NCBI RefSeq assembly: GCF_003751605.1
Contig: NZ_RJVJ01000002.1
Span: 1,367,001-1,431,000, forward strand
Direction: 5' to 3'
Origin: Kitasatospora cineracea
GTDB taxonomy: Bacteria > Actinomycetota > Actinomycetes > Streptomycetales > Streptomycetaceae
DNA: 64,000 nt
A program made the position numbers and the translations under genes. Position 1 is the stretch's first letter, and every line of letters begins with the position of its first letter. Under the pieces are notes generated by a model. The model ran no database searches. It saw only the letters and a program-made list of their open reading frames with translations, and was not told the origin of the DNA. Of this stretch, positions 16,261-24,929 are shown in pieces.

Positions 16261-17238
16261 ATGTCTTCGAACCGCCTCCGTCCGCGCCGTTCCTGCCTGG
16301 CCGTGCCGGGCAGCAACCCGCGCTTCCTGGAGAAGGCCCAGGGCCTGCCCGCCGACCAGGTCTTCCTCGACCTGGAGGACGCCTGCGCCCCGCTGGTCAA
16401 GGAGAGCGCCCGGCACCACATCGTGGACGCCCTGAACAACGGCGACTGGGGCGGCAAGACCCGGGTCGTCCGGGTCAACGACTGGACCACGCACTGGACC
16501 TACCGCGACGTGATCACCGTCGTCGAGGGCGCCGGCCAGAACCTGGACTGCATCATGCTGCCCAAGGTGCAGGACGCCCAGCAGGTGATCGCGCTGGACC
16601 TGCTGCTCACCCAGATCGAGAAGACGGTGGGCCTGGAGGTCGGGAAGATCGGCATCGAGGCGCAGATCGAGAACGCCAAGGGCCTGATCAACGTCGACGC
16701 GATCGCCGCCGCCTCGCCCCGGCTGGAGACCATCATCTTCGGCCCGGCCGACTTCATGGCGTCCATCAACATGAAGTCCCTGGTGGTCGGCGAGCAGCCG
16801 CCCGGCTACGGCGCCGACGCCTACCACTACATCCTGATGCGCATCCTGATGGCCGCCCGCGCCAACGACCTGCAGGCGATCGACGGCCCCTACCTGCAGA
16901 TCCGCAACCAGGAGGGCTACCGCGAGGTGGCCCGCCGCTCGGCCGCCCTCGGCTTCGACGGCAAGTGGGTGCTGCACCCGGACCAGGTCGGCGCCGCGAA
17001 CGAGATCTACTCGCCCGCGCAGGAGGACTACGACCACGCCGAGCTGATCCTGGACGCCTACGACTGGTGCACCTCGGAGGCCGGCGGCGCCAAGGGCTCG
17101 GCGATGCTCGGCGACGAGATGATCGACGAGGCCAGCCGCAAGATGGCCCTGGTCATCGCGGGCAAGGGCCGGGCCGCGGGCATGGAGCGCACCACCAAGT
17201 TCGAACAGCCTGTTTCCGACAAGACGGCGGGGGCGTGA
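16261..17238 (+). CDS. HpcH/HpaI (CitE-like) lyase: malyl-CoA/beta-methylmalyl-CoA lyase
   Basis: A 325-residue CitE-family TIM barrel: RRSCLAVPGSNPRFLEKAQG at the N-terminus, then VFLDLEDACAP (acidic Mg site), IMLPKVQDAQQV, IGIEAQIENAKGLI (catalytic Glu) and GFDGKWVLHPDQV. In the ethylmalonyl-CoA pathway this enzyme cleaves beta-methylmalyl-CoA to glyoxylate and propionyl-CoA and can also handle malyl-CoA. It starts 19 nt after ecm with a strong GGAAGGAA ribosome-binding site, and its stop is 4 nt before the maoC start, so it belongs to the same operon. Confidence 0.92.
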   Translation: MSSNRLRPRRSCLAVPGSNPRFLEKAQGLPADQVFLDLEDACAPLVKESARHHIVDALNNGDWGGKTRVVRVNDWTTHWTYRDVITVVEGAGQNLDCIMLPKVQDAQQVIALDLLLTQIEKTVGLEVGKIGIEAQIENAKGLINVDAIAAASPRLETIIFGPADFMASINMKSLVVGEQPPGYGADAYHYILMRILMAARANDLQAIDGPYLQIRNQEGYREVARRSAALGFDGKWVLHPDQVGAANEIYSPAQEDYDHAELILDAYDWCTSEAGGAKGSAMLGDEMIDEASRKMALVIAGKGRAAGMERTTKFEQPVSDKTAGA

Positions 17239-17242
17239 CGCG

Positions 17243-17740
17243 ATGCAGTTCGGACGCACCTACGAGGAGTTCGAGGTCGGCGCGGTCTACAAGCACTGGC
17301 CCGGCAAGACCGTCACCGAGTACGACGACCACCTGTTCTGCCTGCTCACCATGAACCACCACCCGCTGCACCTGGACGCCAACTACGCGACCACCACCGT
17401 GCAGGGCAAGAACGTCGTGGTCGGCAACTACGTCTACTCGCTGCTGCTCGGCATGTCGGTGCCGGACGTGTCCGGCAAGGCGATCGCCAACCTGGAGATC
17501 GAGTCGCTGCGGCACGTCGCGCCGACCTTCCACGGCGACACGCTGTACGGCGAGACCGAAGTTCTCGACAAGCACATGACATCCAAGCCGGATCGCGGCA
17601 TCGTGTACGTCGAGACCAAGGGCTACAAGCAGGACGGCACCGTCGTCTGCACCTTCCGCCGCAAGGTGATGGTGCCGACCGAGACGTACGTGAAGGAGCG
17701 CGGCGGGGAACAGCCCGGCCGCCCCGAGCCGCTCGCCTGA
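17243..17740 (+). CDS. MaoC-family hydratase, probable mesaconyl-CoA hydratase
   Basis: A 165-residue single hot-dog domain. The N-terminal FGRTYEEFEVGAVYKHWPGK and the hydratase-2 segment YDDHLFCLLTMNHHPLHLDA (catalytic Asp/His region) are clear. Position directly after the lyase gene (4-nt gap) in an otherwise complete pathway indicates hydration of mesaconyl-CoA to beta-methylmalyl-CoA. It is half the size of the two-domain proteobacterial enzyme, so it probably works as a dimer. Assignment to this step rests on context. Confidence 0.87.
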   Translation: MQFGRTYEEFEVGAVYKHWPGKTVTEYDDHLFCLLTMNHHPLHLDANYATTTVQGKNVVVGNYVYSLLLGMSVPDVSGKAIANLEIESLRHVAPTFHGDTLYGETEVLDKHMTSKPDRGIVYVETKGYKQDGTVVCTFRRKVMVPTETYVKERGGEQPGRPEPLA

Positions 17741-17801
17741 CCGCCCTCAGAGCCCCGGACGGGCGGGCCGCCGTCATCGGCCTTCGCCCCTACCCGGTCC
17801 C

Positions 17802-17837
17802 GGGGGCTCCGCGGCAGCCACGCGCCGCGGAGCCCCC
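17802..17837. terminator. Hairpin between maoC and mcd genes
   Basis: A 13-bp perfect stem (GGGGGCTCCGCGG with CCGCGGAGCCCCC) and a 10-nt loop, in the 140-bp gap before the acyl-CoA dehydrogenase gene. It could be a partial terminator reducing transcription into mcd, or an mRNA-stabilising element. Confidence 0.55.
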
Positions 17838-17880
17838 CACCCCTCACCCTCTTCCTCACGAGCATTCACGGAGCCGCACG

Positions 17881-19083
17881 ATGGGACGCCTCGCACAGAC
17901 CGACGGCCTCACCGAGATCCAGCGGGACATCCTCGCCACCGTGCGGGAGTTCGTCGACAAGGAGATCATCCCGGTCGCCACCGAACTCGAGCACCGCGAC
18001 GAGTACCCGACCGCGATCGTCGAGGGCATGAAGCAGCTCGGCCTGTTCGGGCTGACCATCCCCGAGGAGTACGGCGGCCTCGGCGAGTCGCTGCTCACCT
18101 ACGCCCTGGTGGTGGAGGAGATCGCCCGCGGCTGGATGTCGGTCTCCGGCATCGTGAACACCCACTTCATCGTGGCGCACATGATCACCGCGCACGGCAC
18201 CCGGGAGCAGAAGGACTACTTCCTGCCGAAGATGGCGGCCGGCGAGCTGCGCGGCGCCTTCTCGATGTCCGAGCCGGGCCTGGGCTCCGACGTGTCGGCG
18301 ATCTCCACCAAGGGCGTCAAGGACGGCGACTCCTACGTCCTGAACGGCCAGAAGATGTGGCTGACCAACGGCGGCACCTCCAGCGTCGTCGCGGTGCTGT
18401 GCCGGACGGACGAGGGCGGCAGCACCCCGTACAAGAACATGACCACCTTCCTGGTCGAGAAGACCCCGGGCTTCGGGCCGAACGAGACCGTTCCCGGCCT
18501 GACCGTGCCCGGCAAGATCGAGAAGATGGGCTACAAGGGCGTCGACACCACCGAGTTGGTGCTGCAGGACGTCCGGGTCCCGGCCGACCGGATCCTCGGC
18601 GGCGTCCCCGGCAAGGGCTTCTACCAGATGATGGACGGCGTCGAGGTCGGCCGGGTCAACGTGGCCGCCCGCGGCTGCGGGGTGGCCCGCCGGGCGTTCG
18701 AGCTGGGCATCGCCTACGCGCAGCAGCGCACCACCTTCGGCAAGAAGATCGCCGAGCACCAGGCGATCCAGTTCAAGCTCGCCGAGATGGCCACCAAGGT
18801 CGAGGCCGCGCACCAGATGATGGTGATGGCCGCCCGCAAGAAGGACAGCGGCCAGCGCAACGACCTCGAGGCCGGCATGGCCAAGTACCTGGCCTCCGAG
18901 TACTGCAAGGAGGTCGTCGAGGACTCCTTCCGGATCCACGGCGGCTACGGCTTCTCCAAGGAGTACGAGATCGAGCGGCTCTACCGGGAGGCCCCGATGC
19001 TGCTGATCGGTGAAGGTACGGCGGAGATCCAGAAGATGATCGTGGGACGCCGGCTGCTGGAGGAGTACCGGCTCGCCGACTGA
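17881..19083 (+). CDS. mcd: Acyl-CoA dehydrogenase, probable methylsuccinyl-CoA dehydrogenase
   Basis: A 400-residue FAD flavoprotein with the full acyl-CoA dehydrogenase layout: FGLTIPEEYGGLG, SMSEPGLGSDVSAIST (FAD loop), KMWLTNGGTSSVV, QRTTFGKKIAEHQAIQFKLA and the C-terminal IHGGYGFSKEYEIERLYREA. In this operon it would oxidise methylsuccinyl-CoA to mesaconyl-CoA, passing electrons to ETF. The proteobacterial enzyme is longer (about 550 residues); this one has standard ACAD length. The function rests on operon position. Confidence 0.9.
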   Translation: MGRLAQTDGLTEIQRDILATVREFVDKEIIPVATELEHRDEYPTAIVEGMKQLGLFGLTIPEEYGGLGESLLTYALVVEEIARGWMSVSGIVNTHFIVAHMITAHGTREQKDYFLPKMAAGELRGAFSMSEPGLGSDVSAISTKGVKDGDSYVLNGQKMWLTNGGTSSVVAVLCRTDEGGSTPYKNMTTFLVEKTPGFGPNETVPGLTVPGKIEKMGYKGVDTTELVLQDVRVPADRILGGVPGKGFYQMMDGVEVGRVNVAARGCGVARRAFELGIAYAQQRTTFGKKIAEHQAIQFKLAEMATKVEAAHQMMVMAARKKDSGQRNDLEAGMAKYLASEYCKEVVEDSFRIHGGYGFSKEYEIERLYREAPMLLIGEGTAEIQKMIVGRRLLEEYRLAD

Positions 19084-19185
19084 AGACCCCCTCCCCGCAC
19101 GGACGGTGGGCGTGCGGCCCGCCGTCCGTCGCCGCCGCGTCCGGCCCCCGGCCTGGTCAGCCGACCCCGGGCCGGACCGGCGCCC

Positions 19186-19235
19186 GAGGCGACCCACCGG
19201 CGCGTTTCCCCAGGTGCGCGCCGGTGGGTCGCCTC
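19186..19235. terminator. Terminator hairpin closing the ethylmalonyl-CoA operon
   Basis: A 19-bp perfect stem (GAGGCGACCCACCGGCGCG with its complement ending at 19235) and a 12-nt loop, about 100 nt after the mcd stop. Long GC stems without a U-tract are typical of this group. Confidence 0.8.
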
Positions 19236-19514
19236 CGCACACCGCGTGTCACGCCGCCGTCACTGAGACGTGAATCACCCGTGACCCGCGACCTCTTGGG
19301 GAACCGCCTCCGCTCCGGTTACGGTCGTATGCATAGCAGGTGCCCGACTCCGCAGGCAGGCGTAGTTCGACTAGCAGGCGGCTTGCCCAGATACGGGCAG
19401 GTCCCGATAGCATCCACCCGGACAGCAGCCGTCCAAACAACTCGATCCCCGCGGTGGCCCCCAGTCCAGGGGCCATTCAGTGTCCCCGCGCGGGGCCGCG
19501 ACTAAAGGTCCTCG
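19236..19514. other. Intergenic region upstream of psd
   Basis: No gene seen. It holds the promoter candidate at 19296-19325, leaving a leader of about 180 nt, and a weak ribosome-binding site AAAGG 6 nt before the psd ATG. Confidence 0.4.
19296..19325 (+). promoter_or_regulatory. Candidate housekeeping promoter of psd-pssA
   Basis: TTGGGG (19296-19301), an 18-nt spacer, and TACGGT (19320-19325) form a reasonable vegetative sigma promoter in a locally less GC-rich stretch upstream of psd. Confidence 0.4.
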
Positions 19515-20192
19515 ATGCCCATCAGCCCGTCCCCTCACACCTCCGCCCAGGGTCCCGGACCCGAGGGTCGGCGCCCCCGCGTGACCATCGCGCGCGGTGC
19601 CACCCCGTGGTTCGTTCCCACGCTGGCCACCGCCGCCGTGACGACCGCCCTCACCCGGCGTTCCGGCAAGTGGGCCCTGGCGGCCGTGCCCGCCTGCGCC
19701 CTGAGCGCTGGCATGCTGTGGTTCTTCCGCGACCCCGAGCGCGAGATCGGCGCCGGGCGAGTCATCTCCCCGGCCGACGGCGTGGTCCAGTCCATCGACG
19801 AGTGGCCGGACGGGCGCACCCGCGTCGCCATCTTCATGAGCCCGCTCAACGTCCACGTCAACCGCGCGCCGCTGCCCGGCACCGTGACGTCCGTCGAGCA
19901 CATCGCCGGTGGGTTCGTCCCGGCGTTCAACAAGGACAGCGACCGCAACGAGCGCGTCGTGTGGCACTTCGACACCGAGCTCGGCGACATCGAGATGGTG
20001 CAGATCGCGGGTGCTGTGGCCCGCCGCATCGTCCCCTACGTGGACGCCGGCACCAAGGTCGAGCAGGGCGAGCGGGTCGGTCTGATCCGCTTCGGCTCCC
20101 GCGTCGACACCTACCTGCCGGCGGGCGTCGAGGTCGGCGTCACGGTCGGCCAGAAGACCACCGCCGGGGTGACTCGCCTTGACCGTGACTGA
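19515..20192 (+). CDS. psd: Phosphatidylserine decarboxylase proenzyme
   Basis: A 225-residue protein with N-terminal hydrophobic segments (TLATAAVTTALTRRSGKWAL), DPEREIGAGRVISPADGVVQ, FMSPLNVHVNRAPLPG and the self-cleavage site RFGSRVD, where Gly194-Ser195 would be cut to give the pyruvoyl group. It decarboxylates phosphatidylserine to phosphatidylethanolamine at the membrane. Length fits the short (PSD-B-like) actinobacterial form. Its 3' end overlaps the pssA start, so substrate synthesis and use are coupled. Confidence 0.93.
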   Translation: MPISPSPHTSAQGPGPEGRRPRVTIARGATPWFVPTLATAAVTTALTRRSGKWALAAVPACALSAGMLWFFRDPEREIGAGRVISPADGVVQSIDEWPDGRTRVAIFMSPLNVHVNRAPLPGTVTSVEHIAGGFVPAFNKDSDRNERVVWHFDTELGDIEMVQIAGAVARRIVPYVDAGTKVEQGERVGLIRFGSRVDTYLPAGVEVGVTVGQKTTAGVTRLDRD

Positions 20193-21057
20193 TCCGGAAA
20201 CCCTCATGGAGCTCGACGACGAAGAGTCGACCGAGCTCCGCCGCCGACGCTGGGCCCGGGACCGCGAACTACGCGCCCCCCGCTCCCCCCAGCACCTGTC
20301 CACCGCCGACTTCCTGACCCTCGGCAACGCCGTCTGCGGCTTCCTGGCGATCTACTCGATCACCACCGGGATCCTCATGCCGCACCTCACCGACGAGTCG
20401 GCCGCCCCGGTCAAGCACAGCGCCGCCACCGCGGTGACGCTGCTGCTGATCGGCTCCATGTGCGACCTCTTCGACGGCCTGGTGGCGCGCAAGCTGCGCT
20501 CCTCCGCGCTCGGCGCCGAGCTCGACAACCTGGCCGACCTGATCAGCTTCGGCATCGCGCCGGCCTACTTCGTCGCGGTGTGGGGCCTGGTCTCCCCCGG
20601 CAGCAACCAGCAGCTCTCCGCGTTCATCGCGCTGACCGTGCTGCTGGCCGTGGTGCTGCGGCTGGCCCGCTTCTCGGCCGTGAAGATGCGACCGGGGATC
20701 TTCCAGGGCATGCCCTGCCCGATGGGCGCGATGACCGTGCTGGCCATCGTGCTGCTCGACCCGCCGTTCATCCCGGGCCTGCTGATGATCCTCGGCGTGG
20801 CCTACCTGATGGTCAGCCGGATCGAGTACCCCAAGCCGCAGGGCCTGCTGGCCACCGCGACGCTCGCCTGGATCGTCGTCTCCATCGGCTGCCTCGCCTC
20901 CTGGGCCGCGGGCCTGCCCGGCGGCGACACCCTGATGCACATCGGTGCGGTCGCCCAGATCGCGCTGGCCGCGATGGCTCCGCTGCTGGTCATCCGCCGC
21001 AAGGTCGGCGAGAAGGTCGGCGTGGTGCGGGCGCGTCGGGCGGAGAACCGGGGCTAG
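20185..21057 (+). CDS. pssA: CDP-diacylglycerol--serine O-phosphatidyltransferase
   Basis: An integral membrane enzyme of about 290 residues making phosphatidylserine from CDP-diacylglycerol and serine. The CDP-alcohol phosphatidyltransferase motif is complete: DG at residues 97-98, then LVARKLRSSALGAELDNLAD with all conserved Asp, Gly, Ala and Arg positions. Several hydrophobic helices follow. I prefer the GTG at 20185 (8-nt overlap with psd); an in-frame TTG at 20179 is also possible. A terminator hairpin follows the gene. Confidence 0.93.
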   Translation: MTDPETLMELDDEESTELRRRRWARDRELRAPRSPQHLSTADFLTLGNAVCGFLAIYSITTGILMPHLTDESAAPVKHSAATAVTLLLIGSMCDLFDGLVARKLRSSALGAELDNLADLISFGIAPAYFVAVWGLVSPGSNQQLSAFIALTVLLAVVLRLARFSAVKMRPGIFQGMPCPMGAMTVLAIVLLDPPFIPGLLMILGVAYLMVSRIEYPKPQGLLATATLAWIVVSIGCLASWAAGLPGGDTLMHIGAVAQIALAAMAPLLVIRRKVGEKVGVVRARRAENRG

Positions 21058-21079
21058 CCCCGGGCTGTACGCCACGAGA

Positions 21080-21116
21080 AAGCCGCCCTCCCGGAAGTTC
21101 TCCGGGAGGGCGGCTT
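21080..21116. terminator. Bidirectional terminator between pssA and the 21175 gene
   Basis: A 16-bp perfect stem (AAGCCGCCCTCCCGGA with TCCGGGAGGGCGGCTT), 5-nt loop and a T-rich tail on the + strand, between two convergent genes. Confidence 0.85.
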
Positions 21117-21174
21117 CTTCGTCGGCTTCGTTCCCCTTCGCGCAGTTCCCCGCGCCCCTGACGGGGCGCATCGC

Positions 21175-22677
21175 TCAGGCGCCGCCGTTGTGGACGGAGA
21201 AGGCGCTGCGGCGGGCGGCGCGGGCGACGGCCGGGTCGGGGTGGACGGAGGCGACGGCGGTCAGCACGCTGGCGGCGCGCGGGTGGCCGGACTGGCGGGC
21301 GCGGTGGAACAGCCGCACCGGCTCGCCGGCCGAGGCGCCCTCGACGTGGCCGACCAGCAGCGCGGTCTCGCCGTGGTCGAGGACGGCGGCGGCGGTGTCC
21401 ACCCACAGCCAGGCGGCGTCCTCGGCGCCCAGCACGTCGGCCGGGGACACCCCGTCCTCGTCCAGCTGTTCGGCCAGCCAGAGCAGCGCGTAGGGGCGCA
21501 GGACGGGCTCGTCGACGGCGGCCCGCACGCCCTGTTCGGCGGTGGAGCCGGCCACCACCCGGAGCGCCTCGAAGGCCAGGCCGCGGACCAGGGCGTCCTC
21601 GCCGCGGGCGGCTTCGAGGAGTTCGGCGACGGCGCGGTCGGCGGGGCGGGCGGCGACCCAGGCCCGGAACTCGGCGCGGGCCGGGCCGGGGCTGTAGTCG
21701 GCGCAGGCGCTGAGCAGTTCGGCGGCGCTCTGCTCGATGTGGCCGGCGGCGGTCTGCGCGACGGTGCAGATCTCCTCCAGCTTGGCCCGGACCGCCCAGT
21801 GGCCGAGCGGGGAGAGCTCGGCGGCCTCGTCGCGGCGGCCGAGCGCGCCGACGGCGGCCAGGCCGTCGAGCATCCAGTCGAGGACGGCGGCGACGTCGGC
21901 GGGCGAGTGCGGGGTGTCGATCTGCGGTTCGCGGCAGGTGCCGCGGACGGCGGAGACGGCGAACGCGGCGTGCGGGACGGGCGACAGCGGGAAGGTGCCG
22001 GAGCTGGGGCCGAGGCGGCGCTCGTCGAGGCCGCGACGGAGCAGTTCGAGCAGTTCGCTGTCGACCACCGGGCCGTCCACCAGGTGCAGGAAGGACAGCA
22101 GCTGGGGGGCCTGGTCGACGGCCTGCCCGGCCAGCTGGGCGAACACGCCGCGCAGGGCGGCGGGCGGGACGGGGGCGAGCAGCGTCCAGGCGTCGAACAG
22201 CGCGGACCAGCCGCGGATCACCGCCTCGTCGTCGTGCTCCCAGGCGTGCAGCCGCCAGCCGGGCCCGGCGCCGCCGTCGCGGAGCTCGACCAGGCCGACC
22301 AGCAGGGCCTGGCCCCAGGCGTTGGCGGCGGCGCCGACGGTCATGGCGAGGGCGCGCCCGGCGGCGCGGGCGTCCTCGGGCAGGAGTTCGCCGCGCTTGT
22401 CGACCTCGGAGAGCTCACCGGCCCAGCGGGCCACCCGGACCGCGTCGGCGAGCATCCGGCGGGCCAGCGGGGCGAGCTCGGAGGGGGCCGGGAAGCCGTC
22501 CGGGACGGGTACGCGGCCGCGCCCCGGCTTCGCGGGGACCCGGCGGCGGTTGGCGGCGGCGGGGGGAGTGCCCTCCACACGACCGACGGCCGCCGTTCCG
22601 GGCAGACGGGTCACCGTCGCACCGGTGCGGTGGGGCGGGTGCGGGGCATCACGGTCGCGCGGGTTCCGAGACGTCAC
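21175..22677 (-). CDS. Conserved hypothetical protein with helical repeats
   Basis: A 500-residue protein I do not recognise. Residues 1-60 are basic, Pro-rich and probably disordered (PAAANRRRVPAKPGRGR). The rest is Ala/Leu-rich and helical, with HEAT-like spacing in the C-terminal half (VLRPYALLWLAEQLDEDG, SVLTAVASVHPDPAVARAAR). No signal peptide, membrane helix or catalytic motif was seen. It is monocistronic and convergent with pssA. A scaffold role would fit, but no function can be assigned. The exact start is uncertain because the N-terminus is low in complexity. Confidence 0.65.
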   Translation of the reverse strand: MTSRNPRDRDAPHPPHRTGATVTRLPGTAAVGRVEGTPPAAANRRRVPAKPGRGRVPVPDGFPAPSELAPLARRMLADAVRVARWAGELSEVDKRGELLPEDARAAGRALAMTVGAAANAWGQALLVGLVELRDGGAGPGWRLHAWEHDDEAVIRGWSALFDAWTLLAPVPPAALRGVFAQLAGQAVDQAPQLLSFLHLVDGPVVDSELLELLRRGLDERRLGPSSGTFPLSPVPHAAFAVSAVRGTCREPQIDTPHSPADVAAVLDWMLDGLAAVGALGRRDEAAELSPLGHWAVRAKLEEICTVAQTAAGHIEQSAAELLSACADYSPGPARAEFRAWVAARPADRAVAELLEAARGEDALVRGLAFEALRVVAGSTAEQGVRAAVDEPVLRPYALLWLAEQLDEDGVSPADVLGAEDAAWLWVDTAAAVLDHGETALLVGHVEGASAGEPVRLFHRARQSGHPRAASVLTAVASVHPDPAVARAARRSAFSVHNGGA

Positions 22678-22905
22678 GCCGTGCAGTCTTCCCCTTGTAC
22701 GGGCCTTCTGTCACATCGACTGCCGAGCTGTCTCGGCCCGATGTCCGAGCGGATCGAACGGCGGGGGGACGAGTCACCGCGAAACGGGAGGAATCACTCC
22801 GCTTTTCGACGTGGACATGGCGAATAAGGTGACCACTCCGTGACGGAGACGCGGTGCGCCGGGTTCCGGTTCCCGCTCCGGCCCGGCACGGGGCTCCCGG
22901 CCGGA

Positions 22906-24027
22906 TCAGAGCAGCGGGGTGAGGAAGCGGCGCAGCGCCTCGGTGTACCCGTCCGGGTCGGCGTTCCACAGCGCGGCGTGCTCGGCGTGCGGCACCGGGT
23001 GCAGGCTGACCAGGTCGTCGCGGCCGTCGGCGAGGCGCTGCGCGGCGCTCCACGGGGCGACCGGGTCGTCGGGGCTGTGCAGCAGCAGCGCCGGCGAGGG
23101 CAGGTCGGCACCGGAGGCGATCCGGGCGAAGTCGGCGAGGTCGACGCCGGTGCGGCCGCGGGCGGCGAGCGCGCCGAGTTCGCCGAGGGCCGGGGAGGAC
23201 CAGGTCCGGGTGGCGCCCCGGCGGACCGTCTCGGACCAGTCGAGCACCGGGGAGTCCAGCACCAGCCCGGCGATCCGGTCCCGCCAGGTGGAGCGGGCGG
23301 CGGTGTGCAGGGCGACGGTCGCGCCGACCGACCAGCCGTACAGCACCACCTGGCCCGCGCCCTGGGCCAGCGCGTACCGGACGGCGACGTCGACGTCCTC
23401 CCACTCGGTCTCGCCGAAGTGGCCCAGGCCGTCGGGCGAGGGCGGCGCGTCCGCGTCGCCGCGGTAGCTGACGGTCAGGGTGGGCAGCCGCAGCGCGTGC
23501 AGCAGCGGCAGCACCGGCAGGGCCTGCTCGCGGCCGGTGCCCGGGCCGTGCACCAGGACCACCCAGGTGCCGCGGATGCCCGCGGTGCGCCAGGCCGGCA
23601 GGTTGCCGAGGTCGCTGGCCACCGCGACGTCCGCGTAGTCCAGCCCGAGCGCGGTGCGCGGGTCGCCGAGCAGCACCCGCGGGGTGACCCGGACCTCGGT
23701 GCCGACCGCGAGGGTGCCGCCGTCGGCCCGCTCCAGCCGCCGGGTGACCCGGCCGCCGCCACTGCCGAGCACCTCGCCGACCACGGCGTGGCCGTCCTCG
23801 CCCCACTCCAGCGCGTAGTGCCCGCGGCGCAGGGTGTCCGGCGTCGCGGTCAGCACCACCCGGCCCGGCCCGAGGTCGTGCACCTCGACCGGGGCGGGCG
23901 CGAACACGACCTGCGCGGAGCCGGGGCGCACCACCCGGTCCGAGACTCTCCGGCCGAGCAGCAGGAAGGCCGCCGCTCCGGTTCCTGCGGCGGCGGCTGC
24001 GACGACGGCTGCGGTTCCCCAACGCAT
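22906..24027 (-). CDS. Membrane-anchored alpha/beta hydrolase
   Basis: A 373-residue protein from ATG 24027. The N-terminus MRWGTAAVVAAAAAGTGAAA with FLLLGRR is a signal anchor. A beta-rich segment (about 45-165) precedes the alpha/beta-hydrolase domain: oxyanion region VVLVHGPGTGRE, nucleophile elbow GWSVG (Ser), acid in LLLHSPDDPVAP (Asp) and His in VPHAEHAALW. It probably hydrolyses esters or peptides at the outer face of the membrane. It resembles the BAAT/DLH-type hydrolases that streptomycetes encode in many copies, and the substrate is unknown. Confidence 0.8.
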   Translation of the reverse strand: MRWGTAAVVAAAAAGTGAAAFLLLGRRVSDRVVRPGSAQVVFAPAPVEVHDLGPGRVVLTATPDTLRRGHYALEWGEDGHAVVGEVLGSGGGRVTRRLERADGGTLAVGTEVRVTPRVLLGDPRTALGLDYADVAVASDLGNLPAWRTAGIRGTWVVLVHGPGTGREQALPVLPLLHALRLPTLTVSYRGDADAPPSPDGLGHFGETEWEDVDVAVRYALAQGAGQVVLYGWSVGATVALHTAARSTWRDRIAGLVLDSPVLDWSETVRRGATRTWSSPALGELGALAARGRTGVDLADFARIASGADLPSPALLLHSPDDPVAPWSAAQRLADGRDDLVSLHPVPHAEHAALWNADPDGYTEALRRFLTPLL

Positions 24028-24139
24028 GGCGGTCTCCCGGGTGCTGGCGGTCCTGTGCTCCCAGTGCACCTGCCCGCAGAGCGGACGGCGAATCGGGGCG
24101 GCGCTGCGGGTGACCGGACGGGGCGGCGGCGCGGGGCGG

Positions 24140-24820
24140 TCAGGGCGTCCCGTCGGCCCCGGCCTCGGCGAGGAGGTGCCAGAAGCGGGCGGTGGGGTCG
24201 GGGCGGGTCGGGGCGGGGGCGGCGCCCCAGGAGGTGGGGGTGTGGTGCTCGGACTGGAGGGTGGCGAGGACGTGTTCGAGGACGGCGGGGGCGACCGGGA
24301 CCAGGCGGGCGACGGGGTGGAGTTGGGCCTGCCAGCGGCCCTGGACGACCTGGCGGAGGCGGGCGTCGAGGTCGGCGGTGCGGCCGGTGAGGCGGATCAG
24401 GGTGGGCAGGTCGAGGGCGAGGACCCGGGCGAGCAGGCGGGTCTGGTCCTCGTTGCCGGTCCAGCGTCCGGTGGTTTCGGTCTGCCGGTAGGTGGTGGGG
24501 GTGAGGCCGAGCAGGCGGGCGGCCTGGTCCCGGGTGAGTTCGCGGGCGATCCGGTGGTCGCGCAGGGTGGCCGGGGCGGTGCCCATCAGCCGGACGGGCG
24601 GGCACCACAGGGTGCGGGCGAGGGCGGTCAACTGCTCCTCGGTGGGCGGGAGCAGGCCGTCCTCCCAGCCGAGGACGTGCCCGGGCAGCAGCCGCACGCC
24701 GTGGGCGGCCAGCCCGGCCGCGACCTGCTCGACCGTCAGGCCGAGCGCGGTGCGGTGGGCGCGGGCGGCGGCCGGGGAGAACGGCACCGGCGCGGGGGCC
24801 GGCGGCTGTCTGCGTCGCAT
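24140..24820 (-). CDS. XRE-type protein with two helix-turn-helix segments
   Basis: A 226-residue protein from ATG 24820. Two consecutive XRE/Cro-like domains are visible: AAARAHRTALGLTVEQVAAG with WEDGLLPPTEEQLTALARTL, and IARELTRDQAARLLGLTPTT with YRQTETTGRW. The C-terminal third (about 160-226) has no recognised domain. It is probably a DNA-binding regulator; target unknown. It stands alone between the hydrolase and VOC genes on the same strand, with gaps of about 110 nt on each side. Confidence 0.72.
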   Translation of the reverse strand: MRRRQPPAPAPVPFSPAAARAHRTALGLTVEQVAAGLAAHGVRLLPGHVLGWEDGLLPPTEEQLTALARTLWCPPVRLMGTAPATLRDHRIARELTRDQAARLLGLTPTTYRQTETTGRWTGNEDQTRLLARVLALDLPTLIRLTGRTADLDARLRQVVQGRWQAQLHPVARLVPVAPAVLEHVLATLQSEHHTPTSWGAAPAPTRPDPTARFWHLLAEAGADGTP

Positions 24821-24929
24821 GCCTGCCGACGCTAGGTGCGGGGGTGGTCGGGCCACAGCCGCGGATGGCACGAAACGGGGGCGCGGCCGGGGCCGGGCGG
24901 TTGGGCGAACCGACGACCGGGGCGGGCGG

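Noticed and set aside
14052..16490. Minus-strand frame of 812 codons opposite ecm
   Set aside because: Opposite a highly conserved mutase, with low-complexity translation.
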